In this document: in pieces, positions 33,153 through 41,333 of the stretch
How positions within the stretch are numbered: the stretch's first letter is position 1
Layout: every line of letters starts with the position of its first letter
From: Amycolatopsis lurida
GTDB lineage: Bacteria > Actinomycetota > Actinomycetes > Mycobacteriales > Pseudonocardiaceae
NCBI RefSeq assembly: GCF_900105055.1
Contig: NZ_FNTA01000002.1
Coordinates: 186,001 to 250,000, forward strand
Direction of reading: 5' to 3'
Length of the DNA stretch: 64,000 nucleotides
Translations under genes and position numbers: made by a program
The notes under the pieces: model-generated
Database searches by the model: none
Seen by the model: the letters and a program-made list of their open reading frames with translations, nothing else
What the model was told of the DNA's origin: nothing

Positions 33153-36134
33153 GCCGCCCTGGTTTTCGAGCTTCGCCCTGATTTCGGTGGCCAGGGGAAC
33201 GTCGAGGTCGCGGTAGAAGTCGAGTACCTGGAGCCAGTGCCGGCGGGCCTCGTCGTGCTCGCCCAGCTCGGCGTGGACGTCGCCGATGCCGGCGTGGGCG
33301 TGCGTCAGCTGCTCGCGATGGCCTGCCTCGGTGGCGACGGCCAGCGCGTCGCCGTGACAGCGGAGGGCTTCGGCGTGGCGTCCCGCGGACGTGTGGGTGG
33401 CGCCCAACGCGTTGAGTGTCTCGGAGATCAGTTCGGTGTCACCGATGGCACGAGCGAGTGTCGCCGCTTCCTCATGGTGGCGCAAGGCCTGTTCGCCGTC
33501 GCCCCGCCGCCGGTACACCACCCCCAGAATCCTCAGACTGTCCGCTTGCTGGGTGCGGAAACCCGCTGCCCTGGCGAGAGTCAAGCAGCGCTGGGAGTGG
33601 TCGAAGGCATCGTCGTCGTGTCCGATGTGGAGATACATCTTGGCCAGGAGATTGACCGCGTTGCATTCGATGTGTTCGTCGTGATTTTCCCGGCACAGGG
33701 TGAAAGTCACGTCGAGATGGTGTCTGGCTTCTTCGGGAAGGCCGAGGCTCAGCAGATTCTGGGAATGGTTGATCCTGACCGCGCAGTGCAGATACCAGCT
33801 TTCGTCCGGATCGGTCAGCGTGAGTGCTCGCTCGAACCTCCGCCGGGCCTCTGCCAGCTCACCCCTCTTCCCGTACACACAGCCGAGAAAGCTCAGCGTC
33901 GCGGCCTGGAATCCCTGGTCCCCGGTGCGCTGGAACGCGGCCATCGCCCACTCGAGATGGTCGATCGCTTCGCGGTCCCGGCCCCGGCGGGACATCGTGA
34001 CACCGAGTGCGCGTCGCGCCTTCGCTTCCGCGCGTTCGTCTTCCAGCGCACGGGCGGAGTCGACCGCGCGAGTGTGCAGGGCGACGGCATCGTCGTAGTA
34101 GCCACCGGTGTCGAGGTAACGCCACACGGTCTCGGACAGGTGGATCACGGACGCCGGTCCGCCTTGCCCGCAGACCTCCAGCAGATTGGCCCGCTCGGCG
34201 TCGAGCCAGCGCCACGCGTGGTCGTAGGCCGAGAACAGCGGTACTTCCCCGTGGGGTGCCGGCGCTTTCGGCCGCGGGGCGTAGTCGTCTCGCGCGATGA
34301 CGTCCATCGCGGCCGAAGCCGTGAACAGGTAGTGGTCGAGCAACCTGCTCAGCGCGGCTGCGCGTTCGTCGGCGCTGTCGGTGGATTCGGCCAGTTCGGC
34401 GGCGTACGCCCGCAGCAGGTCATGGGAACGGTAGCGGCCGTCGGACGACTGATCGACGAGATGAGCCCTCCGCAGCACGTCCAGCGCGCGGCGCGTCTCC
34501 CTCAGCCCGGTGCCGGCGAGGGCCGCCGCCGCATGGTCGTCCGTGTCGTGCCCAGGATGCAGGCCGAGCAGCCGGAACAGCCTGGCCGCCACCGCGTCCA
34601 GCTTCCGGTACGACCACGAGAACACGGCCCGCACGGCGGTCTGCGGATCACCGTCGACGTCCAGCAGATCGAGCGCGTCCTGCTGGCCGGAAAGCTCGTC
34701 GACGAATTCGCCGAGGCCGCGAGCGGGCCGTGACCGGATCAGCTCGGCGGCGATGCGCAAGGCCAAGGGCAGCCGAGCGCACCGTTCCACCAGCGCCGCG
34801 ACCGCTTCCGGCTCGGCGTCCACCCGGTCGGCGAGCAGTTCGCGGAGCAGAACGCGGGCGTCCTCGTTCGGCATCCGATCGAGATCGAGCCGATGGGCGC
34901 CCTCACGGGCGACGAGACCGGCCAACGCGTCTCGGCTGGTCGCCACCACGAAACACGACGGGCTACCGGGCAACAAGGGACGCACTTGCTCGACCGTGCG
35001 GGCGTTGTCCAGCACGATCAACATCCGGCGGCGGGCGACGAGGGTGCGAAACCGCGCGGCGCGCTCGGCGAGATCCTGCGGAATCGCCGCACCGTCCAAG
35101 TCCAGCGCGCGCAGGAACCCCGCCAGCGCGTCTTCCGGCGAGACCGGCTGATCGGGGCCGTAGCCGCGCAGGTCGACGTACAACTGGCCGTCGGGGAACC
35201 GATCCCGCACCCGGTGTGCCCATCGCACGGCAAGCGCGGTCTTGCCCACTCCGGCGGTTCCGGCGACGACCGAGACCACCGCGGACTCTCCGGTGGCGAG
35301 GAGGCCGTCGAGCTCCACGAGTTCGGCGTCCCTGCCCACGAAGCCACGCACATCCACCGGCAACTGAGCGGGGACACTCTTGGCCGGCCCCTTCTTGACC
35401 GGCCCCAGCGTCTCTCCCGCGAGCATGCGCTGGTGCAGCTCACGCAACTCGGGCCCAGGGTCCACCCCGAGTTCTTCGACGAGTGTGTCCCGTGCCGCGC
35501 GATACGCCCGCAACGCTTCGGCCTGCTGCCCGGAGCGGTACAGGGCGGTCATGAGCAGGCCGTGCAGCCGCTCGCGAACCGGATACCGGCGCACCAGGTC
35601 CGTCAGTTCGCCGATGATCGCCGCGTTCAGTCCGCAGGCGAGTTCGGCCTGGTAGAGCGTCTCCAGCGCGACCGACCTGAGCTCGGTGAGCCGCTGCGCC
35701 CAGTCGGCGAGCAGTGGGACGTCGACGTCACGGAACGGGTCGCCGCGCCACAGGCCCGACGCCCCGCGCAGGATGTCGACCGCCCGCTGGGGTTGCTCGT
35801 CCGCGATTTCTCGCGCCTCCTCGAACAGCGATGCGAACCGCTCCGAGTCCAGCTCTCCCGGCAGCACCCGCAGCCGGTAGCCCGCCTCGCCGAACGACAG
35901 CCGATCCGGCTCCCCGAGCACACCGCGGAGGCGATGAACGTGTAGCTGCAGCCTTTGCCCGTGCCGCGGGTCGCGCCGGTCACCCCACAACGCGCCGGTC
36001 AGCACGTCCACCGGCACCGCCTGGTTCGCTCGCGCGAGCAGCACACCGAGCAGGATGCCCTGCAACCGTCCCGCCGGCGCCTCGTCCCGCCCGTCGCGTC
36101 GGACCCGCAGTGGACCCAGCACCTGAAACTCCAC
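33147..36134 (-). CDS. AfsR/SARP-type regulator: DNA-binding, BTAD, NB-ARC and TPR domains
   Basis: A 995-aa pathway-type activator. An OmpR-like winged helix occupies 1-92 (VLGPLRVRRDG, GQRLQLHVHRLRGVLG). The bacterial transcriptional activation domain lies at about 95-240. An NB-ARC ATPase follows with Walker A AGTAGVGKTA (291-300, Lys298). TPR repeats run from about 640 to the end. GTG 36134 has GGGAGGG upstream. SARP proteins often switch on secondary-metabolite operons; the nearest large cluster is the NRPS 6-7 kb away. A direct link is inference. Confidence 0.93.
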   Translation of the reverse strand: MEFQVLGPLRVRRDGRDEAPAGRLQGILLGVLLARANQAVPVDVLTGALWGDRRDPRHGQRLQLHVHRLRGVLGEPDRLSFGEAGYRLRVLPGELDSERFASLFEEAREIADEQPQRAVDILRGASGLWRGDPFRDVDVPLLADWAQRLTELRSVALETLYQAELACGLNAAIIGELTDLVRRYPVRERLHGLLMTALYRSGQQAEALRAYRAARDTLVEELGVDPGPELRELHQRMLAGETLGPVKKGPAKSVPAQLPVDVRGFVGRDAELVELDGLLATGESAVVSVVAGTAGVGKTALAVRWAHRVRDRFPDGQLYVDLRGYGPDQPVSPEDALAGFLRALDLDGAAIPQDLAERAARFRTLVARRRMLIVLDNARTVEQVRPLLPGSPSCFVVATSRDALAGLVAREGAHRLDLDRMPNEDARVLLRELLADRVDAEPEAVAALVERCARLPLALRIAAELIRSRPARGLGEFVDELSGQQDALDLLDVDGDPQTAVRAVFSWSYRKLDAVAARLFRLLGLHPGHDTDDHAAAALAGTGLRETRRALDVLRRAHLVDQSSDGRYRSHDLLRAYAAELAESTDSADERAAALSRLLDHYLFTASAAMDVIARDDYAPRPKAPAPHGEVPLFSAYDHAWRWLDAERANLLEVCGQGGPASVIHLSETVWRYLDTGGYYDDAVALHTRAVDSARALEDERAEAKARRALGVTMSRRGRDREAIDHLEWAMAAFQRTGDQGFQAATLSFLGCVYGKRGELAEARRRFERALTLTDPDESWYLHCAVRINHSQNLLSLGLPEEARHHLDVTFTLCRENHDEHIECNAVNLLAKMYLHIGHDDDAFDHSQRCLTLARAAGFRTQQADSLRILGVVYRRRGDGEQALRHHEEAATLARAIGDTELISETLNALGATHTSAGRHAEALRCHGDALAVATEAGHREQLTHAHAGIGDVHAELGEHDEARRHWLQVLDFYRDLDVPLATEIRAKLENQGGS

Positions 36135-36339
36135 CGCACCCTCCCAGCCGCCCGCTCACCGCCACCAGTGTGGCGTACGGCCAGGGTGGTTCACGGAGCG
36201 GCGGCGGTGCGGGGCGGACAGCGACGGATCCACCCGTCCCGCCCGTGCCGCGAGGTCCTCGTGGCACTGACGCTGCTCTTCTGCTGGAGAGCGCTCACGC
36301 TCGCCGATGCGCATGGCCTGCTTCGAGGTCTGAGCCATG

Positions 36340-36372
36340 GCACGGGCCAGGCGAACGGCGCCTGGCCCGTGC
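36340..36372 (-). terminator. Terminator of the secreted EEP-family gene
   Basis: Arms GCACGGGCCAGGCG at 36340-36353 and the exact complement at 36359-36372 with a 5-base loop, 7 bases after the stop of the minus-strand gene ending at 36379. Confidence 0.85.
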
Positions 36373-36378
36373 GTTCCG

Positions 36379-37185
36379 TCAAGCCAGGCGGACCTGGAAG
36401 ACGGCGACCCGGGCGTCATGCCCGTCCACGCGCATGTCCACGGTCTTGGTGTCGATGAACTGCTCCTGGACGACGCCGTTGCCGGCCAGCCAGTTGATAC
36501 GGTCGATCCCGGTGCCGAAGCACCGGCGCTCCGCGTCCAGGCCGGTGGCCCTGTAGTAGTTCGGGTTGTTGGTATCCGCGGTCCAGAAGACCAGGCGCCC
36601 GACGTTGTGGTGCGCGAGCACGCGACTGGCGTGGATTCTCTTGTGCTCGTTCCACTCGTCGCGCAGGTCGGCGCGCTGGTCGCCGTTGTACGCGTTCGCG
36701 ATGTAGTGCGAGTTGATCAGCGCGAACTGGAGCGTCGGGTGGCTCTGGTGACGCACCACGACCTCGTTGATCCAGCGCGGCGGGGTCACCCCGCTGATGC
36801 CGCCGTGCACATACGTGGTCTTCGCGCTCGCCACCTCCCACGGCTGCGGGATCGAGATCGGGATCCGGAACGACGTGTTGTGCCGCAGGAACGCGTTGTT
36901 GTACAGGGGACCGAAGTAGTGGTCGATCATCGCGGGCTCACCGGTGTCGCCCTCGTTGATCTCCTGCCAGCCGACCAGAGGCCGCACCAGGGAGTCACAG
37001 TTGCGGACGGCGTCGATCGCGGCCTCGCGCGCCCCGAGGTTGTCGCGGCCGATGTTGGCGGTGACGATCGGCAGCCGGATCCATCCCGTCGCGGCGGAAG
37101 CCGTGCCGGCACCGGCGGTCAGGACCCCGAGCGCGGCACCACCCCCGAGAGCGAGCGCCTTGCGTCTGTTGAGCATTCCGGACAC
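36379..37185 (-). CDS. Exported endonuclease/exonuclease/phosphatase-fold protein (Tat-like signal)
   Basis: A 268-aa protein. GTG 37185 is preferred because AAGGG lies 7-8 bases upstream; the ATG at 37176 is the alternative. The N-terminus LNRRKALALGGGAALGVLTAG has twin arginines and a mild hydrophobic core ending in TASA, so Tat export is likely. EEP-fold signatures: IVTANIGRDN (Asn), GWQEI (metal-binding Glu), LINSHYI (His), WTADTNN (Asp/Asn) and DGHDARVAVF (terminal Asp-His). These give an intact DNase I-like metal and catalytic set. It may be an extracellular nuclease or phosphodiesterase. Confidence 0.82.
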   Translation of the reverse strand: MSGMLNRRKALALGGGAALGVLTAGAGTASAATGWIRLPIVTANIGRDNLGAREAAIDAVRNCDSLVRPLVGWQEINEGDTGEPAMIDHYFGPLYNNAFLRHNTSFRIPISIPQPWEVASAKTTYVHGGISGVTPPRWINEVVVRHQSHPTLQFALINSHYIANAYNGDQRADLRDEWNEHKRIHASRVLAHHNVGRLVFWTADTNNPNYYRATGLDAERRCFGTGIDRINWLAGNGVVQEQFIDTKTVDMRVDGHDARVAVFQVRLA

Positions 37186-37488
37186 AGCAGATTCCCTTCT
37201 CGCGCTGTCACTGCGGGACACAGCCCGTCAAAGTGTCACAGAATGCGGTGCGATTGTGACCCCTGCGCGCCAAAACTGCCGCTTGCCGGTCAGTCGCTGA
37301 TCAAGCTCGGCGCCGAACCGTGGACCACACAAGCGTCAGCTCCGCCGGTGCCGAACACCTCGGGCCGCGCCTGGACACAGCCCGGTATCGCTGGGCGAAC
37401 CGCGGCTCTGGTCTGTCAGCGCTTCGGAATTCCTGCCACCCCCAGGCGGGTTTCCGTAGGTGTCGGCGGCACCTCTATCGTCACCACC

Positions 37489-37866
37489 GTGAAGATCTGG
37501 GCGGAGCGGCCCGCCGCGAACGACGTCGAGGCGGTCGTGCGCCACTATTTCGACCTCGTGCGGGCGGGAAAGATGCCTGAGGCGGGGAAGCTCGTCGACC
37601 ACACCTCGGCCCGGCACGTGCTCAAGGCGCTCTGGTCCGGCTCCGTCGGAGCGAGTACCGATGTGGATCCTGTCCACGATGAGTGGGAACACGACCTGTC
37701 GTGGCTCGGAGAACTCGGCCTCGGGAGTTTCGCCTGGGGCGAGACCGGTAGCCATCTCTATGTCGAAATCACCTATCGCGAGGAGGTGATCGACGTGGCA
37801 TTGGGCTTCTGGGTCAAACCCGTCGACGCGGGCTGGGCGGTCTCGGGGCCGTCCACTCTCTGGTAG
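37489..37866 (+). CDS. Hypothetical SnoaL-like small protein
   Basis: A 125-aa protein from GTG 37489, preceded by no strong ribosome-binding site. The first helix pair NDVEAVVRHYFDLVRAGKMPEAGKL resembles NTF2/SnoaL-like proteins, and the second half (HLYVEITYREEVIDVALGFWVKPVDAGWAVSG) forms the strands of that fold. The ligand is unknown. It is monocistronic and faces the secreted beta-lactamase-like gene, with two hairpins between them. Confidence 0.7.
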   Translation: MKIWAERPAANDVEAVVRHYFDLVRAGKMPEAGKLVDHTSARHVLKALWSGSVGASTDVDPVHDEWEHDLSWLGELGLGSFAWGETGSHLYVEITYREEVIDVALGFWVKPVDAGWAVSGPSTLW

Positions 37867-37940
37867 GAGAAGAAAGCAGCGCGAACTCGGCGCCGGTCCG
37901 CCGGCACTGCGACCAATTCGAGAAGAAGGTCTCGCCGGTA

Positions 37941-37966
37941 GCCGAAGGAATTCGAGGTCCTTCGGC
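37941..37966 (+). terminator. Hairpin after the SnoaL-like gene
   Basis: GCCGAAGGA at 37941-37949 and its complement at 37958-37966 with an 8-base loop, 75 bases after the stop at 37866. Confidence 0.6.
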
Positions 37967-37978
37967 CCTGAGTGACAG

Positions 37979-38011
37979 CGTCGGACCCGGTGAGATCCAC
38001 CGGGTCCGACG
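37979..38011 (-). terminator. Terminator of the secreted beta-lactamase-like gene
   Basis: Perfect 14-bp arms CGTCGGACCCGGTG (37979-37992) and complement (37998-38011) around AGATC, 8 bases after the minus-strand stop at 38020. Confidence 0.85.
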
Positions 38012-38019
38012 TTGCCCGG

Positions 38020-38835
38020 TCAGCCCTTGAAGTAGCCCTTGAACAGGATCTCACTGATCTTGGTAGTGGTCTCCTGGCCGGTTTCGTAGCCGTTCTGGAT
38101 GACCTTGGTGTTGTTCATGAGCGAGAGGGTGTATCGCTCGTGCGGCCCGACGAAGCCGACCGAGTTCATGATCCAGGAGCCGTCGTCGTTGTCGTCGGAC
38201 CAGCCGTTCTTGTTGCCAGGGCGGGCGGCGGCACCGGCGCCCCAGACTCCCCATTGCTGGTTGACGTCGACGGCGCGCATTTCGCGGACGATGTAGTCGC
38301 GGTGCTGTCGCGGCAGCTTCGTCAGGACGTGGTTGACCAGCCGGTCCAGATCGTTCGCGGTGGTGAGGATCCAGCCCCAGTGGTGCGGGTGCTGGTCGGT
38401 GAACCGCATGTCGGTCATCCCGTACGACGGGAAGCGCTTGGCGAACTCGGCTTCCCCGCCGTACCGGGTCCACAGCGTGTGTGCGGCGGCGTCGTCGCTG
38501 GAGTTGAGCATCCGGTGCATCAGGTCCCGGTCTTCAGCGGTCAGCTGGACGGCGCCCGAATCGTTGCGCAGCAACAGATCCACCACCATCGCCAGCTTCG
38601 GGGTGGAGCAGGCCCAGATCAGGGTTCCGGCGGCCTGGCTCCGGTAGACGGCTCCGGTCCACCTGTCCCGGAGGACGATCCCGGTGTCACCGGGCCTGCT
38701 GTCGGCGTACGCCTGGGCTCGTGCGATGCGGGCCTGAAGTTCCCGGTCGAAGCGGGTCGTCGCGCCGGCGGGCGCGACCGGGGTCAACGCGACTGCCACC
38801 AGTATCGCGGTCAGGATGACGGAAAGTCTCTTCAT
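38020..38835 (-). CDS. Secreted class A beta-lactamase-like serine hydrolase
   Basis: A 271-aa exported protein: signal peptide 1-26 (MKRLSVILTAILVAVALTPV, cleavage near AGA-T). The penicilloyl-serine hydrolase motifs are STPK (Ser77, Lys80), SDD (113-115, in the place of SDN) and KNG (209-211, in the place of KTG). A typical Omega-loop Glu within E...N is not evident, so it may be a transpeptidase or esterase relative rather than a true beta-lactamase. ATG 38835 follows GGGGAG. It stands alone with its own terminator. Confidence 0.82.
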   Translation of the reverse strand: MKRLSVILTAILVAVALTPVAPAGATTRFDRELQARIARAQAYADSRPGDTGIVLRDRWTGAVYRSQAAGTLIWACSTPKLAMVVDLLLRNDSGAVQLTAEDRDLMHRMLNSSDDAAAHTLWTRYGGEAEFAKRFPSYGMTDMRFTDQHPHHWGWILTTANDLDRLVNHVLTKLPRQHRDYIVREMRAVDVNQQWGVWGAGAAARPGNKNGWSDDNDDGSWIMNSVGFVGPHERYTLSLMNNTKVIQNGYETGQETTTKISEILFKGYFKG

Positions 38836-39081
38836 GTGCTCCCCAGGTTATCGGTTGTTCCTGAGCTTGAAGGCGTTCGCCGGCGCCCGAGGTTGTCACG
38901 ACTTGCCGGATAGTGACGCCGGTCACTTCATGGCTCAATCTTGTCTTCTCTGTGAAAACCGAAATCCGATCGCCGGCGGAAGTCCGTTGTCGCTACGGGC
39001 ACCATTGGCTGCGCGGCGTGGTCGGGTTTAGGGTGGTGTTCCTGCTTGTCCTTTCGATTCCCGGCCGTCCAGGAGGTCGAG

Positions 39082-39249
39082 GTGCTGATCGATGGTGAGG
39101 GGGTGCGTGGCACCCGGCTGGACGCGCTGGACGCCGCGGTCGTCGAACTGGCCTGGCACGGTCAGGCTGTGTTCGTCACCGGCTGGCCGGACGCCCTGCA
39201 GACCCTCACGCTCCGCGCCGCGACCCCGGCTGACGTCGCTCACCTCTAG
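39082..39249 (+). CDS. Possible 55-aa small protein
   Basis: GTG 39082 is preceded by AGGAGG at 39071-39076, an excellent site. The product VLIDGEGVRGTRLDALDAAV followed by VELAWHGQAVFVTGWPDALQ is amphipathic, begins with a beta strand and has no signal peptide. No family is known. The good translation signal is the main support. Confidence 0.5.
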   Translation: MLIDGEGVRGTRLDALDAAVVELAWHGQAVFVTGWPDALQTLTLRAATPADVAHL

Positions 39250-39435
39250 AACTCACCGGGCTTGAAGTTGCCGGGGCTCAGTCCGAATCGAGGAAGGTGG
39301 CGCGGAGCCATCTGATCCGCGGAGCTTCCGAAACGGAACTGAGCGAGTCCGAGCGGCAGCCGGGCGTTCTGGCGATCAGGCGATCGCACTCCTGCCGTCG
39401 CAGTCGGGTGCGGCAGGCGCGGGTCGTGATCGTCG

Positions 39436-39675
39436 GTGTGGGAGGTGCTGGGTGCGGTGGCCGGCGCGGCCGGTAGCCGCTACACCCCGGATCTTGTTCC
39501 CGCGCTGAAACGGTCCACCGCACCCAAGTTGCCGATCTGGGGCGAGGACGATGCCTTCGAGACGGTGGAATACGCCGAGAAGTTCGCCTCGGAAAGCCCG
39601 CGAACCACGCTCATCCGTATTCCGGAAGCGGACTACATCCCCACGGAGAACGCCTTCGTGGAGTTCTTATGGCGT
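39436..39675 (+). pseudogene. Truncated paralogue of the alpha/beta hydrolase at 10.9 kb
   Basis: The frame reads GAVAGAAGSRYTPDLVPALK, then PKLPIWGEDDAFETVEYAEK, then FASESPRTTLIRIPEADYIP. This follows the C-terminal third of the hydrolase at 10918-11769 (MAGAADSRYTLELLSPLR; PKLLIWGEDDRFEKVEYAEK; EVPRSTLVRIPEARHIPTEN) almost residue by residue. The N-terminal two thirds with oxyanion hole and nucleophile are absent, and the catalytic His is changed to Tyr (RHIPTE to DYIPTE). It is a decayed partial duplicate. Confidence 0.8.
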
Positions 39676-40009
39676 AGAGGTCCGGACGGAAGCGCATCCT
39701 CGTCCTCGTGCGTGCGCGGAACCTCCCTGGTGTCGCGCACGCGACCCCAGGGAGGTTCCGCCGACATCGGCTGTTCGCGGCAACGCGGTGAAGCCACCAG
39801 GACACAAGGACTGCCGCTTCCGGACGGCGCCCACGCCTGCCAGGCATGGCTCACCGGTCCGCGAGAGGTGCAATCTCCCGGACTCGTGCGGGCGGACGCC
39901 GGAACGCTTGCGCTGCCCTTCGCGTGGGGAGCAGCCACGCGACTTCGCTTCGACCGGCTGATCGACCAGGAACGCGACAACTCCGCGGCGGTGGCGGCTG
40001 ATCTCGGGA
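39676..40009. other. Stretch without a recognisable gene
   Basis: Apart from the hairpin at 39716-39761 I see no coding feature in these 330 bases. Confidence 0.4.
39716..39761. terminator. Double palindrome, strong hairpin
   Basis: Outer arms GCGGAACCTCCCTGG (39716-39730) and complement (39747-39761) are perfect, and the loop itself contains a second perfect palindrome GTCGCG-CA-CGCGAC. It probably ended the ancestral hydrolase copy transcript. Confidence 0.7.
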
Positions 40010-40246
40010 TCAGTTCGACCAGGCGACCACGCCGATGTAGCCGAAGTTCTGGTGACCGCAGCCGGTCCAGGTCACGAGGTAGCCTTCGGCGCGTTTCTGC
40101 TGGGCGAGTTGAGAGCCGGTCGCGTTGCACTGGGCCAGGGTGGAACCGGTGACCGTCTGTTGATAGTACGTGGCTGCTTGTGCGGGCGTGGTGATGACGA
40201 CGGGCAGGAGGGTGATCGCCGCGGCGGCGCAGAGTTTCTTCAGCAC
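40010..40246 (-). CDS. Tiny secreted cysteine-pair protein
   Basis: A 78-aa precursor from GTG 40246. Signal peptide: LKKLCAAAAITLLPVVITTP with cleavage at AQA-ATYY. The mature part of about 54 residues contains two cysteines (in LAQCNATG and WTGCGHQN) that probably form one disulfide, and is rich in Gln, Thr, Gly and aromatic residues. No strong ribosome-binding site precedes it. It could be a small inhibitor or cell-surface peptide; the family is unknown. Confidence 0.65.
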   Translation of the reverse strand: MLKKLCAAAAITLLPVVITTPAQAATYYQQTVTGSTLAQCNATGSQLAQQKRAEGYLVTWTGCGHQNFGYIGVVAWSN

Positions 40247-41333
40247 GGGAGCAGCCAAGCACACCGTCGGCGTGGCTCTGTGGGTAATTTCCGCAGATAA
40301 CGCCGACTTTCTGGATGGCGAAGCGAGGTCCGGAAATCGCGGGCGGCGCATACGGTGGCCATCGGATTTGGGCCTGGCCGCCCACCCGGCCCGCTCGTTC
40401 CGGGCGTGACCATGCACCCGAACCGGCGCCACGTCATGAAACCTCGGTGTGCCGATCGAGCCCCAGGGTGCACGTGTTCGTAGCGCGCCAGTGATTCCGT
40501 CGCTGCCGCCTCCTGCGTGCGTCGGCATGCCGTGAGCGACTTCCATGCCGCTCGTACGGACCACCTTCCCCTGTGGTCTGGACCACGGCGGGAAGGGTGG
40601 GATCCTCTGTTACCAAGCCTCGGCTGGGTGGGCAACCGACGATGGTCGGGTGAATGGCGATGCCGATTCCGTTACAGGCAACCGGGTGAATTCGCGTTCT
40701 TCCGCTTCACTCCAATGTCTTCGATGATCGAAAAAGGCTGTCTCGCCGGTTGCACGAGACGGTGCACGTGCGCATGGTCGTGCTGCTCGCATGGTGAGAA
40801 TCAGATTCGGCAAGATCACTTTCTTGTTTCCGCAGTTGGCGGCGTCGTCGGCGGGGGAGAAGTGATCTTCGTTGGCGCTTTTCCGCTTTTCCGCGTTTGG
40901 CTCGGCGGCGTGAGGGGAACCAGCAGGCGCTGCCCGGGTATGTGCTTGCGTACCAAGGCGGTCTGAGCTGGAAGAATTGGACGAGGGGAGGAAGTTTGCG
41001 ACTGTTCCGCCGGCGATGAGACCGGCGGCGCAATTTTTTCTTCATTTATTTTTCACGCATCCGTCGACCGGTGGATGCGCTGGCTTGTTCATGCCTCATG
41101 CGTGCTCGTTATCCGATGTCATTCCAAGATGTGCGGCGGATTGACGCTGGTTCAATAAAATGAATGACAGTTATTGCCACCCTGTGTAGCGTCGAGCGAT
41201 TTTCGGTCGAAGCGGCTTTCCCACCATTGGCGGTACAGACGATCTCCTGGCCCGGGCAGCGTGTGGTTTCGGCCCGATGTGGACAGACGTGGCTATCAAC
41301 TCGTGATTTCCTGTGGACAGAGAGGAATCGGTC
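40247..41333. other. About 1.1 kb long leader region before the NRPS operon
   Basis: No convincing gene; open frames here have poor codon pattern and odd composition (runs of Arg or Ser). The last 300 bases are unusually AT-rich for this genome (for example 41030-41060 and 41148-41170), consistent with a promoter/leader. A TTGACG at 41141-41146 could be a -35 box, without a good -10 partner. The terminator-like hairpin at 41007-41045 lies inside. Confidence 0.4.
41007..41045 (+). terminator. Intrinsic terminator with T-tract in the NRPS leader
   Basis: CCGCCGG (41007-41013) and CCGGCGG (41022-41028) enclose an 8-base loop, followed after CGCAA by six T and TCTTC. A classic U-tail is rare in such GC-rich genomes. 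There is no gene before it on the plus strand, so it ends a non-coding transcript or acts as an attenuator. Confidence 0.65.

Noticed and set aside
37235..37260. GTCACA-N14-TGTGAC palindrome upstream of the EEP-family gene
   Set aside because: Resembles a CRP-type site in form, but the spacing is too long and no second copy was found.
38020..38835. True class A beta-lactamase
   Set aside because: SDD and KNG replace SDN and KTG and the Omega-loop Glu is not evident, so only the fold is claimed.
40707..41045. 112-codon Arg/Lys/Ser-rich minus-strand frame
   Set aside because: Odd composition and no start signal; overlaps the leader terminator.
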